A stretch of 20,273 bases of DNA. Origin: Sulfuritalea sp. Lineage in GTDB: Bacteria > Pseudomonadota > Gammaproteobacteria > Burkholderiales > Rhodocyclaceae. The notes under the pieces were generated by a model. That model saw only the letters and a program-made list of their open reading frames with translations, had not been told where the DNA came from and did not search any database. The stretch is taken from assembly GCA_016708585.1 (NCBI GenBank), contig JADJFK010000012.1, forward strand, positions 1 through 20,273, given 5' to 3'. This document shows positions 9,730-17,611 of this stretch, in pieces (the first letter of the stretch is position 1; every line of letters starts with the position of its first letter). Both the position numbers and the translations under genes were made by a program.

Positions 9730-10323
9730 TCAGGCTTGCTGATCAATGTATTCCTGTACCGAAGCGACGCCCAGTTCCTTGGCGGCGAAGAGGCTTTCGA
9801 GCTGCTCCCTCGAATTGACCAGGCCCTTGGCGCGAATCCGGCCATCCTCCCCGATCAATATGGCATAGGGCAGTTTGCCGACCTGAAAGGCCATGCCGAG
9901 ATCGGTGGACAAGACATAAGGGAATTCGCTCAGCCCGGCCTTGCGGTAAAACTCGGCATGCTCCGGACGATCGCCGTCGCTGGCAAGCACGACATCCAGC
10001 CATTTGGCTTCCACGTTCCTGATGGACTTCAGGACCGGCAACAGCTTCTTGCAGACCGGGCAAGTCGGCGACAGGAAGAACAGCAACTGGCTCTTCTTGT
10101 TGCCGGCCAGACCCACGCTCAAGCCGCCGCCGCCCAGCGATTCGAGATTGAACACCGGTGACATGTCGCCGACCTTGGGGCCGTGGTCGAGCATCAGTGC
10201 GCCCATCGGCGCGACCCGTTCGTAGAGAATGCCGACCTGCCGTGCCAGTGCCAGCACGGCCAGCAGCAAGGCCAGCACCACGATCCAGAGAATGATATTG
10301 GAGACAACAAGCGCTTCGGTCAT
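9730..10323 (-). CDS. aauD: Amine dehydrogenase maturation protein AauD/MauD (thioredoxin-like)
   Basis: A 197-residue membrane-anchored thioredoxin-fold protein. An N-terminal membrane segment covers about residues 7-27. The periplasmic domain carries the redox motif CPVC (C88, C91) in FLSPTCPVCKKLLPVL and the cis-proline region FQVGKLPYAILI. MauD-type proteins help form the six disulfides of the light chain, or keep it from misfolding, before TTQ forms. The ATG at 10323 lies two bases after the aauE stop. A longer reading frame open upstream of this ATG overlaps aauE and is not used. It is the third gene of the B-E-D-A order, as in the known aau cluster. Confidence 0.93.
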   Translation of the reverse strand: MTEALVVSNIILWIVVLALLLAVLALARQVGILYERVAPMGALMLDHGPKVGDMSPVFNLESLGGGGLSVGLAGNKKSQLLFFLSPTCPVCKKLLPVLKSIRNVEAKWLDVVLASDGDRPEHAEFYRKAGLSEFPYVLSTDLGMAFQVGKLPYAILIGEDGRIRAKGLVNSREQLESLFAAKELGVASVQEYIDQQA

Positions 10324-10325
10324 TG

Positions 10326-10886
10326 CTAATGGTTCCTCAGGGCACGCAGACGGGGTGTATTGGCCATCAATTGATTGACTGTGACGTAAAGCCCGAGCAA
10401 GCCCAGGGTTCCGCCGGCAACACTCAGGTAGTCGATCCAGACCAGGGCGCGGGCCGCATCCTCGCGCAAGGTGAGCACGGCAGCAAGGGCCAGCAGGGCG
10501 TTGCGCGCTACCAGCCCCCAACTCAGGGTCTGATCGCCGACATGTCCGCCCAGGCTGCCGCAGCCGCAGTCGATTTCGGTCCGCCCCCGCAACAGGTTGA
10601 TGGCTACTGCGGTCGTCACGACCGCCAGCAGGCCGATCGCCAGCACGGCACCGACCGTCCGGGTCGCGTCGAACAGCACCAGGACGCCCGCCGCCAGTTC
10701 CCACAAAGGCAGCAGAAGGGCTGCCGGCCATGCCAAGCCATCAGGCAGCAACCGGTAGTTCTCGATGTTGGCCTGGAACAGAGCAAGATCGCGCAGCTTT
10801 TGCCAGGCGCCGGTCAGGAATATGACGGACAGGACGGCACTCAGGGCACTGGTCGCCACGGGATCGAGCAACGGGATTCCCTGCAT
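10326..10886 (-). CDS. aauE: Amine dehydrogenase maturation protein AauE/MauE (DoxX-like membrane protein)
   Basis: A 186-residue integral membrane protein with about four to five hydrophobic segments (roughly 12-27, 55-72, 78-97, 125-138 and 150-170). It has a short cysteine pair motif IDCGCGS (C107, C109) in the loop after the third segment, characteristic of MauE. The family is needed, together with MauD, for export and folding of the disulfide-rich light chain; the CGC pair fits electron transfer to MauD. Its ATG shares one base with the aauB stop (TAATG), showing translational coupling. Confidence 0.92.
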   Translation of the reverse strand: MQGIPLLDPVATSALSAVLSVIFLTGAWQKLRDLALFQANIENYRLLPDGLAWPAALLLPLWELAAGVLVLFDATRTVGAVLAIGLLAVVTTAVAINLLRGRTEIDCGCGSLGGHVGDQTLSWGLVARNALLALAAVLTLREDAARALVWIDYLSVAGGTLGLLGLYVTVNQLMANTPRLRALRNH

Positions 10887-12037
10887 TACTGGACGTCCAG
10901 CTGGGTTGCGAGTTCCCCGAAGGGAGCGGCCGTCTTCAGATGCTTGAGCTTGCCGCTGGCATCAAATACGGCCAGGCTCGACTTGTCGGTCGAGTAGGCA
11001 AACACCCTGGGCGCATCCCCCCGGCTAGCCGCGATCACCGTGGCATGGTGGCCCGGAACACGATCGATGCGCTTCTTGCTCGCCGTGTCGAAGGCCCAGA
11101 TTTCCTTGGCGGGACTCTTGTGGCTGCCCTCCTTGCCTTTGGGATGCATGCCGACATAGATGCGCCCGCTCTTGTCGTGCAGCGCGACCGGCTGGTAACC
11201 GCCCGGCCGCCAGCCGGCCTTGGCTTCCGCCGCCGTGACCAGGGGCCAGGTTGCCTCGGCAACCGCCGTGTCGCCGGCCACATTGACCGTCTGCACGTTG
11301 CCCTTGAATGACACGAAGGTGTAGTTGTCTTCTAGCTGCGCACCCGAGGTGAACAGCGCATCCTCATCCGCATCGAAAAACTTGGCGCTCTTTTTCCGCT
11401 CGAGCGGCTTGCCTTCGGCATCGAGCTTGACGGTGAGCATGGTGCCATCGCCGCACATCGTCGAAAACCGGTCGGATACCGATTGCGGGACATAAATCAT
11501 CCAGCAGCCCGGCGTGGCGATCTCGGCCACGAACTTGCCGGCAATGCGATCGACCACGGTCACCGACGAAGCCGGCGTCGAGTTCTGCAGGTAGACCAGG
11601 CGGCCGTCGGCCGAGGTACGGATCTTGCCGCGGTAGGGCATCGACTGCGAATGCTTCGGCGGCACGCTGATTTCGGCCTTCAGCTTGAGCGTGCTTGCGT
11701 CATACACGTCCATCTGGCCGATGCGCTCGCCACGATTCAGCTTGGTCATGTAGGCGGTCGATACCAGCAGTTCGGAGCGATCCGGAGTCAGGGTGACGTG
11801 CCCGGTCATGCCCAGCGCCACATGGCCGACGACATTCAGCGACTCGCCATCGATGATCATCAGCTTGCTATCGACGAAATGCGAAATCGCCATGTCGGAA
11901 AGATACAGCCGGTAAGGAGTCGCCGGCGGCAGGTTCAACACCGTTATCTTGTCGACCGGAACCTCGGCGTGCACGCCGCATGAAGCAGCGGCGAGGATCG
12001 CGCCAGCGCATAGTTTTCTGATGTTGCCAGCAAGCAT
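10886..12037 (-). CDS. aauB: Aromatic amine dehydrogenase heavy (alpha) chain
   Basis: A 383-residue periplasmic seven-bladed propeller subunit that holds the TTQ light chains in an alpha2beta2 enzyme. It has a Sec signal peptide ending VHA near residue 24. The mature start VPVDKITVLNLPPATPYRLYLSD and the repeated blade segments (FVDSKLMIIDGESL, GQMDVYDASTLKLKAEI, RIYVGMHPKGKEGSHK, KEIWAFDTASKKRIDRV) are typical of AauB/MauB heavy chains. The enzyme oxidises primary amines to aldehydes and ammonia, passing electrons to azurin or cytochrome c. The choice of AauB over MauB rests mainly on the light chain and on the absence of mauF, mauG, mauL and mauM beside it. It is the first gene of the row. 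The ATG at 12037 has a GAAAGGG upstream. Confidence 0.92.
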   Translation of the reverse strand: MLAGNIRKLCAGAILAAASCGVHAEVPVDKITVLNLPPATPYRLYLSDMAISHFVDSKLMIIDGESLNVVGHVALGMTGHVTLTPDRSELLVSTAYMTKLNRGERIGQMDVYDASTLKLKAEISVPPKHSQSMPYRGKIRTSADGRLVYLQNSTPASSVTVVDRIAGKFVAEIATPGCWMIYVPQSVSDRFSTMCGDGTMLTVKLDAEGKPLERKKSAKFFDADEDALFTSGAQLEDNYTFVSFKGNVQTVNVAGDTAVAEATWPLVTAAEAKAGWRPGGYQPVALHDKSGRIYVGMHPKGKEGSHKSPAKEIWAFDTASKKRIDRVPGHHATVIAASRGDAPRVFAYSTDKSSLAVFDASGKLKHLKTAAPFGELATQLDVQ

Positions 12038-12284
12038 TTCGGCCCTTTCTCAAACATAGCCAATCGTGAAGACTGTCCGCTGCGCGCGTTCAACCGGGCG
12101 CGAAGCAATCCCGAACACCTTGAACTTTAAGTGACCTGATACGTTCCCGGTAGCCAAAATCGGCAAAACCGAATGGCTTGCCGAAAACTGTCTCTTTTGT
12201 TGCACCGCCACAATCCGGGGCTGCCGGCAAGGCTGTGTGCATTAAGGTTAAACTTGCCGTGTTTCCATCCTATTCCATAACCTG
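12038..12284. promoter_or_regulatory. Divergent promoter region between aauB and the AraC-type regulator
   Basis: This 247-base non-coding gap must contain the leftward promoter of the amine dehydrogenase row and the rightward promoter of the regulator. No clear sigma-70 consensus is visible for aauB; the best candidate on the minus strand is TTGCCG with a poor -10 seventeen bases later, as expected for an activator-dependent promoter. A candidate operator lies at 12160-12189. Confidence 0.6.
12160..12189. promoter_or_regulatory. Candidate AraC-type operator: two half sites 20 bases apart
   Basis: TCGGCAAAACCGA (12160-12172) is itself an inverted repeat (TCGG, five bases, CCGA). A related TTGCCGAAAAC follows at 12179-12189. 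The AAAAC cores begin 20 bases apart, about two helical turns, the spacing often used by AraC-family dimers. The position roughly 125-150 bases before aauB would allow activation. This is pattern evidence only. Confidence 0.3.
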
Positions 12285-13847
12285 ATGCCGTATTCCGAAA
12301 CACTGAGCCGGCTGCCACTGCCCAAGACTCCGATTCATTCCGCGGGGAGTCTGGAGCGGGAGCATTCGTATCAGAAATTGATTGCCGGCGACGTCGATGA
12401 GCACGCCGCCAACCTCGGCAAATGGGACCAGAACTACGACCAGATCAGTCCAGGCAGTTTCCGGGGGATGCTGTCGGAGGTGTGGATCGGCGACATGCAG
12501 ATTTTTCGCGAGATCACGACGCAAGGGGTAGTCGAGCAGGGACAGGCATGGGCCGGCGCGCGAACTTTTGGTGTGCCGATGATGCTGAATAGCGGTGGTT
12601 CATTCTGCGATCGCCCTTTGCACGCCGACAGCATGTTTTCCTTCGGTCCGGGCAGCGAGTTCTCCCTGCAAAGCCCGAAGGAATTCGACGTCGTCGGCAT
12701 TGCCATCCGGGAAGACGCCTATCGGCAAGTGGCGGCGTCGTTCGCCGGAGCGGGTTCGAAGCGGTTGTTTTCGGATGATCCCGCAGTGATGCGTTGTCCG
12801 TCCGGCCTGGCCGAGTTGCGCACATTCCTGGATTCGCTGTTCGAAGTACTCGACGAAACTCCGATGATGCTGTCCCAGCCGACGGTCCAGAAAACGGTCC
12901 ACTCGGCCCTGATGGGTCATCTCTGCGACTCGATCCAGGAGGCAAGCGACGTACCGGCGCCGCTGGCCACATATCAGGCACGCAAGGCGCTTGTCGAAGA
13001 GGCCAGAACCTACGTCCTGACCCATCTTTACGACACCGTGACGATTGCCGACCTGTGCACCGCGCTGAATACCAGCCGGCGTACGATCCAATATTGTTTC
13101 CAGGAAGTCCTCAATACCAATCCGATCCAGTATCTGCGGGCGATCCGACTCAACAGCGTGCGTCGCGAACTGCGCCAGGCCAATCCGGCGACAACCCAGG
13201 TACAGGACGTCGCCGCGCGCTGGGGCTTCTGGCATCTGTCGCATTTCGCCAGCGATTACCGCGCCATGTTCGGCGAACTGCCATCCGACACCCTGCGCCG
13301 GGAATGGGGGGTGATCGCCGGGCGTCCGTTCGGCGCGCCAGCGAATCAACCGTCAGGCGAGGCCGCGCGGCTTCAGGCTCGGTCCATTGAGGTCAGTCTT
13401 TTCCGCAGACGCGTCAAGGCGCTCCACGCGCCCCCGCCCCAGCTTGTAGCGATAGTTGTTGGTCATCGGATCGGGGACCGCATGGCTCACCGCGTTGGCA
13501 TGGCTGCCACGGGCGTTGAAGCCGGCTTTGGCGACGCCGGGACGCATGCCGGGATCGAGCATCGCCACCGCCTCGAAACTTCCCTGGGTGACCCGGATGT
13601 GGCCGGCGGCCAGCAGTCCATTGAAATTCATCTCATGTTCGGTGACGCCCAGGGGCATGCCGGTCTGCACGTACACCGTGTCGTTGCTGACCCGCACCCG
13701 GTCGCCGCTTTCGATGCCTCGCCGGCGGGCATCTTCGGGATTCATGAACAGGATTTGCGGCAGGCCGCGCGCCGCGGTATAGGGTTTGCGCAAGTCGTCG
13801 AAGCCGCTTTGCCAGACTTCGTTGATGCGGCCGTTGGTAATCCATAG
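12285..13847 (+). CDS. AraC-family transcriptional regulator (EutR-like), reading frame overruns into idrA antisense
   Basis: A DNA-binding regulator, divergent from aauB and its likely controller. Residues 1-225 form a sensor domain of the EutR-like type (no cysteine-rich or periplasmic features). Residues about 235-338 form a double helix-turn-helix AraC domain: TVTIADLCTALNTSRRTIQYCF, then VQDVAARWGFWHLSHFASDYRAMFGELPS. Homology ends near 13310. The frame then runs without a stop to 13847, giving 520 codons where about 340 is normal, and the extra 165 codons read the opposite strand of the molybdoenzyme gene. Either the natural stop was lost by rearrangement or an indel, or the long tail is real. 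A +1 change near 13340 would end the protein at 13390. The start at 12285 has no obvious Shine-Dalgarno. Confidence 0.8.
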   Translation: MPYSETLSRLPLPKTPIHSAGSLEREHSYQKLIAGDVDEHAANLGKWDQNYDQISPGSFRGMLSEVWIGDMQIFREITTQGVVEQGQAWAGARTFGVPMMLNSGGSFCDRPLHADSMFSFGPGSEFSLQSPKEFDVVGIAIREDAYRQVAASFAGAGSKRLFSDDPAVMRCPSGLAELRTFLDSLFEVLDETPMMLSQPTVQKTVHSALMGHLCDSIQEASDVPAPLATYQARKALVEEARTYVLTHLYDTVTIADLCTALNTSRRTIQYCFQEVLNTNPIQYLRAIRLNSVRRELRQANPATTQVQDVAARWGFWHLSHFASDYRAMFGELPSDTLRREWGVIAGRPFGAPANQPSGEAARLQARSIEVSLFRRRVKALHAPPPQLVAIVVGHRIGDRMAHRVGMAATGVEAGFGDAGTHAGIEHRHRLETSLGDPDVAGGQQSIEIHLMFGDAQGHAGLHVHRVVADPHPVAAFDASPAGIFGIHEQDLRQAARRGIGFAQVVEAALPDFVDAAVGNP

Positions 13848-15965
13848 CTCCTGCTTTTCGAGCCGCGGCTGCGCGGCGGCGTAGAACTCGCTCCAGCCGG
13901 GAAAGTTCCACGGCGTCTTGAGCAGCACCGCCTTGCCGCTGTGGGTGTTGAAGGCATTCAGCAGCTTGTTGCGGAAGGCGCCGGGTTCGCCCTGCCGGGT
14001 CAGCGGATCGTGCAGGCGAACCGTGCCGGCGATGGTATTCCCCTGGCGCCAGACCGGTGTCTGAATGCCGTCACCGCCCAGCCGGCGCAGATACTCGTGC
14101 CCCGTCACCCTCCCCCGCCGCGCCTGCTCGACCAGCTCGTAATAGTCGTAAGGCGATCCCCGGCTGTAGCGTGCGGCCTCCTCGAAGACGTCGTTGCCGT
14201 TCTTCCAGGCGAACTTGTCGCCAAAGCCCATGCGCCGGGCAAACGCCTGCACTGCCCACCAGTCGGGCTGCGCCTGGCCCGGTGCATCGCAAAAACGGCC
14301 GTAAAGGCGCAGGCGGCGCTCGCCGTTGCAGCGCGTGAAGTCGGCCTCGCCCCAGGTCGCCGCCGGCAGGACGATGTCGGCGTAGCGCGTGCCCAGCGGC
14401 TCCACCGGATAGATGTCGGAATCGACCAGCACCATGCCACCCGAATCGGCGCGGGCGATCAGTGCCGCCGTCGCTGTCGCGACCGTCGCCTGTTGCGGCT
14501 GGTGCGGGCTGCCGCGGGTCAGGCGGTCGATGTGGCGCTCCAGTTCGTCGGAAGCGGCCATGGCGCCGATCCAGGTCGTGCCGAAAACCCAGGCAAAGCG
14601 CAGTTGGCCGTCCATCAGCCAGCGGTCGAGATTCAGCGGCTTCTTGCGCCGGCCGGGATATTTTTCGGGCGAGAGCCAGTCGGGATTCCCGGCTGCGGAA
14701 ATCATGCCGCGCTGGTGGCCGCCGCCGCGGCCGATCATCTGCCCCTTGCGATTGCCGGCGCCGCAGACCAGCCCCAGCGCGGCGAAAGACGCACTGTTCA
14801 TGTAGTTGTTGGACCAGTAGTTGCCCTTCTCCAGCATGAAGGACGCCTTCGGCCGCGTGCCGTCGGCATGTGGTTTGGCCAGCAGTTCGGCGGCCCGTTC
14901 GATCAGCGCGGCCGACACGCCGGTGATGCGTGCCGCGTGCTCCGGCCGGTGCTCGTCGCGCGACATGAGGAACTGGCGGAAATCCTCCCAGTCGCTCTGC
15001 CAGGTGCCCCAGGTGGTGCGCCATTGCCAGGGCGTGTTGCGGGTGCCGCGGCCATAGCCCTGATCCACCTCCCAGCGCTTTGCCACCCAGCGTTCGATGA
15101 AGGCCTGATCCTGCCAGCCGCGTTCGACGATCACCCGGGCGATGGCGTTGTGCAGGAGGGTATCCGTACCCGGAATTACCGGCAGCCACAAGCCGCCGCG
15201 TTGCTCCGCCCAGGCCACACCCATGCTGCGATGCGGCGTGGCGAAAATCAAGGTCTTGTTCGGCGCCCCGCCCCGCATGATCCAGCTGGTGAACAACGTG
15301 CTCTTGGTTTCGAAGGGATCGGTGCCCGACATGAACAGCACGTCGCAGGCGCCCCAGTCTTCGTAGGCCGGCGCGAAGGCTTCGAGGCCGGCATCATCCA
15401 GCCCCGCGGCGTCGTTGCCGTTGGCGCACTTGTCGTGCGGGGCGAAGGCCGGCGTGCCGATGGCATCCAGCGCCAGCCGGGTGATGGCGTAGGTGTTTTC
15501 GAAATACTGGTAGGAGTAGGCCTTGACGCCCCAGGCGTGTTCGCCATGATTTTTCAGCACATGCTTCGACACCGCCGCCATGATGTCCAGCGCCGTGTCC
15601 CAGGACACCGGCTGCAGTTCGCCCTTGACCCGCAGCAGCGGCGTGGTCAGCCGCTCGCGCGTTTTATTTTCCGGGTTGTAGCACTTCTGCGCCAGGGTAC
15701 CGCCGCGCATCGAATGGTTGCCCATCGGATTGACCGCCCTGGCTTGCGGATCCGGCAGCACCAGCACATGGTGCGGCTCGCCCTGCCATTGCACGATGTT
15801 GTGCTGGGACGGATTGGCCCACGGCACGGCCGTGTTCGCCGTGCCGCCAGCGCCGACTTTCCAGCGCCAGACGCGATAGCTGCATCCCACCACGCAATAG
15901 TCGCAGGCGGTCGATATCTCCTCGGCGCCGAGCGGCGGCAAAGGCACGGGCTGGATTTCAGGCAT
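13353..15965 (-). CDS. idrA: Molybdopterin oxidoreductase, arsenite-oxidase/iodate-reductase (AioA/IdrA) branch
   Basis: An 870-residue bis-MGD molybdoenzyme of the DMSO reductase superfamily. An Fe-S site C21-x2-C24-x3-C28 starts the protein. Ser85 (HSMRGG) replaces the usual fourth cysteine, as in arsenite oxidase, implying a [3Fe-4S] cluster. Residues matching the arsenite-site His195, Glu203, Arg419 and His423 of AioA are His178, Asp186, Arg414 and His418. The C-terminal motif ITNGRINEVWQSGFDD parallels AioA LNNGRNNEVWQTAYHD. There is no signal peptide, so export by hitch-hiking on the Tat-bearing Rieske subunit is expected. I chose ATG 15965, overlapping the Rieske stop by eight bases with an AGGAG upstream. 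The gene partners (Rieske plus two di-heme peroxidase-like proteins) are those of iodate reductase. The symbol is provisional: iodate, arsenite or another oxyanion could be the substrate. Confidence 0.85.
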   Translation of the reverse strand: MPEIQPVPLPPLGAEEISTACDYCVVGCSYRVWRWKVGAGGTANTAVPWANPSQHNIVQWQGEPHHVLVLPDPQARAVNPMGNHSMRGGTLAQKCYNPENKTRERLTTPLLRVKGELQPVSWDTALDIMAAVSKHVLKNHGEHAWGVKAYSYQYFENTYAITRLALDAIGTPAFAPHDKCANGNDAAGLDDAGLEAFAPAYEDWGACDVLFMSGTDPFETKSTLFTSWIMRGGAPNKTLIFATPHRSMGVAWAEQRGGLWLPVIPGTDTLLHNAIARVIVERGWQDQAFIERWVAKRWEVDQGYGRGTRNTPWQWRTTWGTWQSDWEDFRQFLMSRDEHRPEHAARITGVSAALIERAAELLAKPHADGTRPKASFMLEKGNYWSNNYMNSASFAALGLVCGAGNRKGQMIGRGGGHQRGMISAAGNPDWLSPEKYPGRRKKPLNLDRWLMDGQLRFAWVFGTTWIGAMAASDELERHIDRLTRGSPHQPQQATVATATAALIARADSGGMVLVDSDIYPVEPLGTRYADIVLPAATWGEADFTRCNGERRLRLYGRFCDAPGQAQPDWWAVQAFARRMGFGDKFAWKNGNDVFEEAARYSRGSPYDYYELVEQARRGRVTGHEYLRRLGGDGIQTPVWRQGNTIAGTVRLHDPLTRQGEPGAFRNKLLNAFNTHSGKAVLLKTPWNFPGWSEFYAAAQPRLEKQELWITNGRINEVWQSGFDDLRKPYTAARGLPQILFMNPEDARRRGIESGDRVRVSNDTVYVQTGMPLGVTEHEMNFNGLLAAGHIRVTQGSFEAVAMLDPGMRPGVAKAGFNARGSHANAVSHAVPDPMTNNYRYKLGRGRVERLDASAEKTDLNGPSLKPRGLA

Positions 15966-16470
15966 GCCGGCTCCTCTCGGGATACACCAGCCCCTGCATG
16001 CCGACGGCACGTATGCTGTCGCCGTCAAGTTCCAGCACGACTTGCGGCAGGCTGGCCGTGGCGTGGCCGGTAATCACCACGCCATGGCGGCTCAGGTCGA
16101 AGGTGGTCAGGTGGCGCGGACAGGGCCCGAGCACCTGTATTTCCGCCTGCAGCGCCCCGCGCAGCGGACCGCCGAGATGGGTACAGCGCGTGCTGAAGGC
16201 CACCACATCGGCCTGCGGGCCGATGCCGCCACCGGCTGCGACGCCGAGCTTGACCAGCATGTTGAGATCGCCGGCCTGCGGATAATCGAAATAGTGCGGT
16301 TCGCCAAGCTTGAGCTCGGACAGGCGGGCCACTGCCAGCGGCGCATGCCCGGCGCGCTGCGCCCACACGGCATCGGTGATGGTCGAGGCGGCTGCGAGCA
16401 TGACCAGCTTGCCGCCGCTGAGCAAAAAATCCCGGCGCGACTGGCAGGCCGGTTCAGCGTGGGTGTGCAT
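15958..16470 (-). CDS. idrB: Tat-exported Rieske [2Fe-2S] subunit (IdrB/AioB-like)
   Basis: The small electron-transfer subunit of the molybdoenzyme, 170 residues. The twin-arginine motif SRRDFLL (11-17) and a hydrophobic stretch precede the periplasmic domain. Rieske ligands are C96 and H98 in CTHLG and C117 and H120 in CPRH. The two cysteines that normally form the stabilising disulfide are Gly101 and Arg119 here, so the bridge is absent; loss of that bridge is also known in an arsenite oxidase Rieske subunit. The C-terminal part (GHATASLPQVVLEL, AVGMQGLVYPE) matches AioB closely. The start at 16470 has a GGAGG upstream and overlaps the preceding gene by 17 bases. The order B before A is the arsenite-oxidase order rather than the published idrA-idrB order. 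Confidence 0.9.
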   Translation of the reverse strand: MHTHAEPACQSRRDFLLSGGKLVMLAAASTITDAVWAQRAGHAPLAVARLSELKLGEPHYFDYPQAGDLNMLVKLGVAAGGGIGPQADVVAFSTRCTHLGGPLRGALQAEIQVLGPCPRHLTTFDLSRHGVVITGHATASLPQVVLELDGDSIRAVGMQGLVYPERSRHA

Positions 16471-17611
16471 TTTTTCCTCCGTCCGTCAGCGGCATCGATT
16501 CGGGCACCCGCGGCGGCGCCAGCAGCAGCGGCTGGTCCATGCTCAGCGATTCGAGAAAAGCCACGAGGTCCTGCTTTTCTGCCAGGCTGAGTCCCAGCGG
16601 CCGCAATTGTGGCGCCTTGTTCGGCGACTCGCCGCCACCCCTGTCGAAGAAATCGACGACGTCGCGCAGTGTCGCGAATACGCCGTTATGCATGTAGGGC
16701 GCCGTGTAACGCAATTCGCGCAGCGACGGCGTGCGGAAGCGGCCGGCATCCGCCGGGTTGCGGGTCAGGTAGGCCAGCCCCAGGTCGTCGTCGCTGCTCT
16801 GGTACTGCGCCGCGGAAACGCCGCGCTGCAGGTTCTGCCAGCGCGCAGTGATCTGCACCAGCGGATTGCCGCCGGCCTGGGCATGGCGCGGGACGCCCAG
16901 CGCGTGAAATGCCTGGTCGGAAAGCAGCGGGCCGCCGTGGCATTGGACACAGCCGGCCTTGCCGATGAACAAGGCATAACCACGCTGCGCCGCGGCGCCC
17001 AGCGCGGTCGCATCCCCCGCCAGCCAGCGATCGAAGGGGACTTTTTTCGGGTCGGACACCAGCGTGCGCTGGAAGGCGGCGATGGCCTGCCAGGCGTGGT
17101 GCAGGCGCGGCCATTCGGTGCCGAACACCTCGCGGAAGCGGGTGACGTACTCGGGCACCAGGCGCAGGCGCATTTCCATCATGGCCGACTCGCCGTTGCC
17201 GGCGACCGCGCCTTCGGCGGCCGACGGCGCCTGCTGTTCCAGGCTGTCGACGGCGCCATCCCAGAACAGCCGCGAATAGTGCGCCGCGTTGAGGATGGTC
17301 TGCGCATTGCGCCAGTGGCGCGTGCCGGGATAGCCGCGCGACAGGGCTTCGGTTTCGCCCCAGCCGGTCTGCGGCGAATGGCACGAAGCGCAGGAGGTCG
17401 AGCCATTGCCCGACAGGCGCGTGTCCCAGAACAAGAGGCGGCCCAATTCCACCTTGGCGGCGCTCATCGGGTTGTCGGCGGGAACGCTCACCGGCGGCAA
17501 GGGACCCAAACCGCCCGGTACCGGCGCGGCCGCGGCCGCCAGGGAAACCGCCACCGAACAGAGCAGCGCCGCCCATCCGGCTGTCAGTCCCGTTCCCCAA
17601 CCCGGCCTCAT
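16454..17611 (-). CDS. Di-heme cytochrome c peroxidase/MauG-like protein (IdrP-like)
   Basis: A 385-residue periplasmic di-heme protein with a Sec signal peptide in the first 28 residues and heme sites CASCH (74-78) and CVQCH (221-225). The conserved segment FRTPSLRELRYTAPYMHNGVFATLRDVVDFFDRGGG follows. Where CcpA has a methionine and MauG a tyrosine as axial ligand of one heme, this protein appears to have Phe322 (by-eye alignment), so that heme could be five-coordinate. In known iodate reductase clusters two such proteins accompany idrAB and are thought to remove peroxide formed during turnover. Whether this is the P1 or P2 equivalent cannot be decided. It overlaps both neighbours (4 bases upstream, 17 downstream), so it is part of one translation-coupled operon. 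Confidence 0.87.
   Translation of the reverse strand: MRPGWGTGLTAGWAALLCSVAVSLAAAAAPVPGGLGPLPPVSVPADNPMSAAKVELGRLLFWDTRLSGNGSTSCASCHSPQTGWGETEALSRGYPGTRHWRNAQTILNAAHYSRLFWDGAVDSLEQQAPSAAEGAVAGNGESAMMEMRLRLVPEYVTRFREVFGTEWPRLHHAWQAIAAFQRTLVSDPKKVPFDRWLAGDATALGAAAQRGYALFIGKAGCVQCHGGPLLSDQAFHALGVPRHAQAGGNPLVQITARWQNLQRGVSAAQYQSSDDDLGLAYLTRNPADAGRFRTPSLRELRYTAPYMHNGVFATLRDVVDFFDRGGGESPNKAPQLRPLGLSLAEKQDLVAFLESLSMDQPLLLAPPRVPESMPLTDGGKNAHPR

Noticed and set aside
9171..12037. Methylamine dehydrogenase (mau) cluster
   Set aside because: The light-chain motif CHNPNDGKDYLISY and the simple B-E-D-A order followed by a monoheme cytochrome, with no mauF, mauG, mauL, mauM or amicyanin gene, fit aromatic amine dehydrogenase better.
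14071..15189. A 372-codon minus-strand frame inside the molybdoenzyme gene
   Set aside because: Out-of-frame shadow with Arg/Gly/Ala-biased composition and no recognisable motif.
13941..16073. A 710-codon plus-strand open frame
   Set aside because: It lies fully antisense to the molybdoenzyme gene, whose cofactor and active-site motifs are unmistakable. The plus-strand product is Arg/His/Gly-rich without domains, a usual by-product of high-GC coding DNA.
13353..16470. Plain arsenite oxidase (aioBA)
   Set aside because: Subunit order and most active-site residues fit, but Glu203 is Asp, two di-heme proteins are coupled in the same operon, and no arsenic genes are nearby. Not excluded as an activity.
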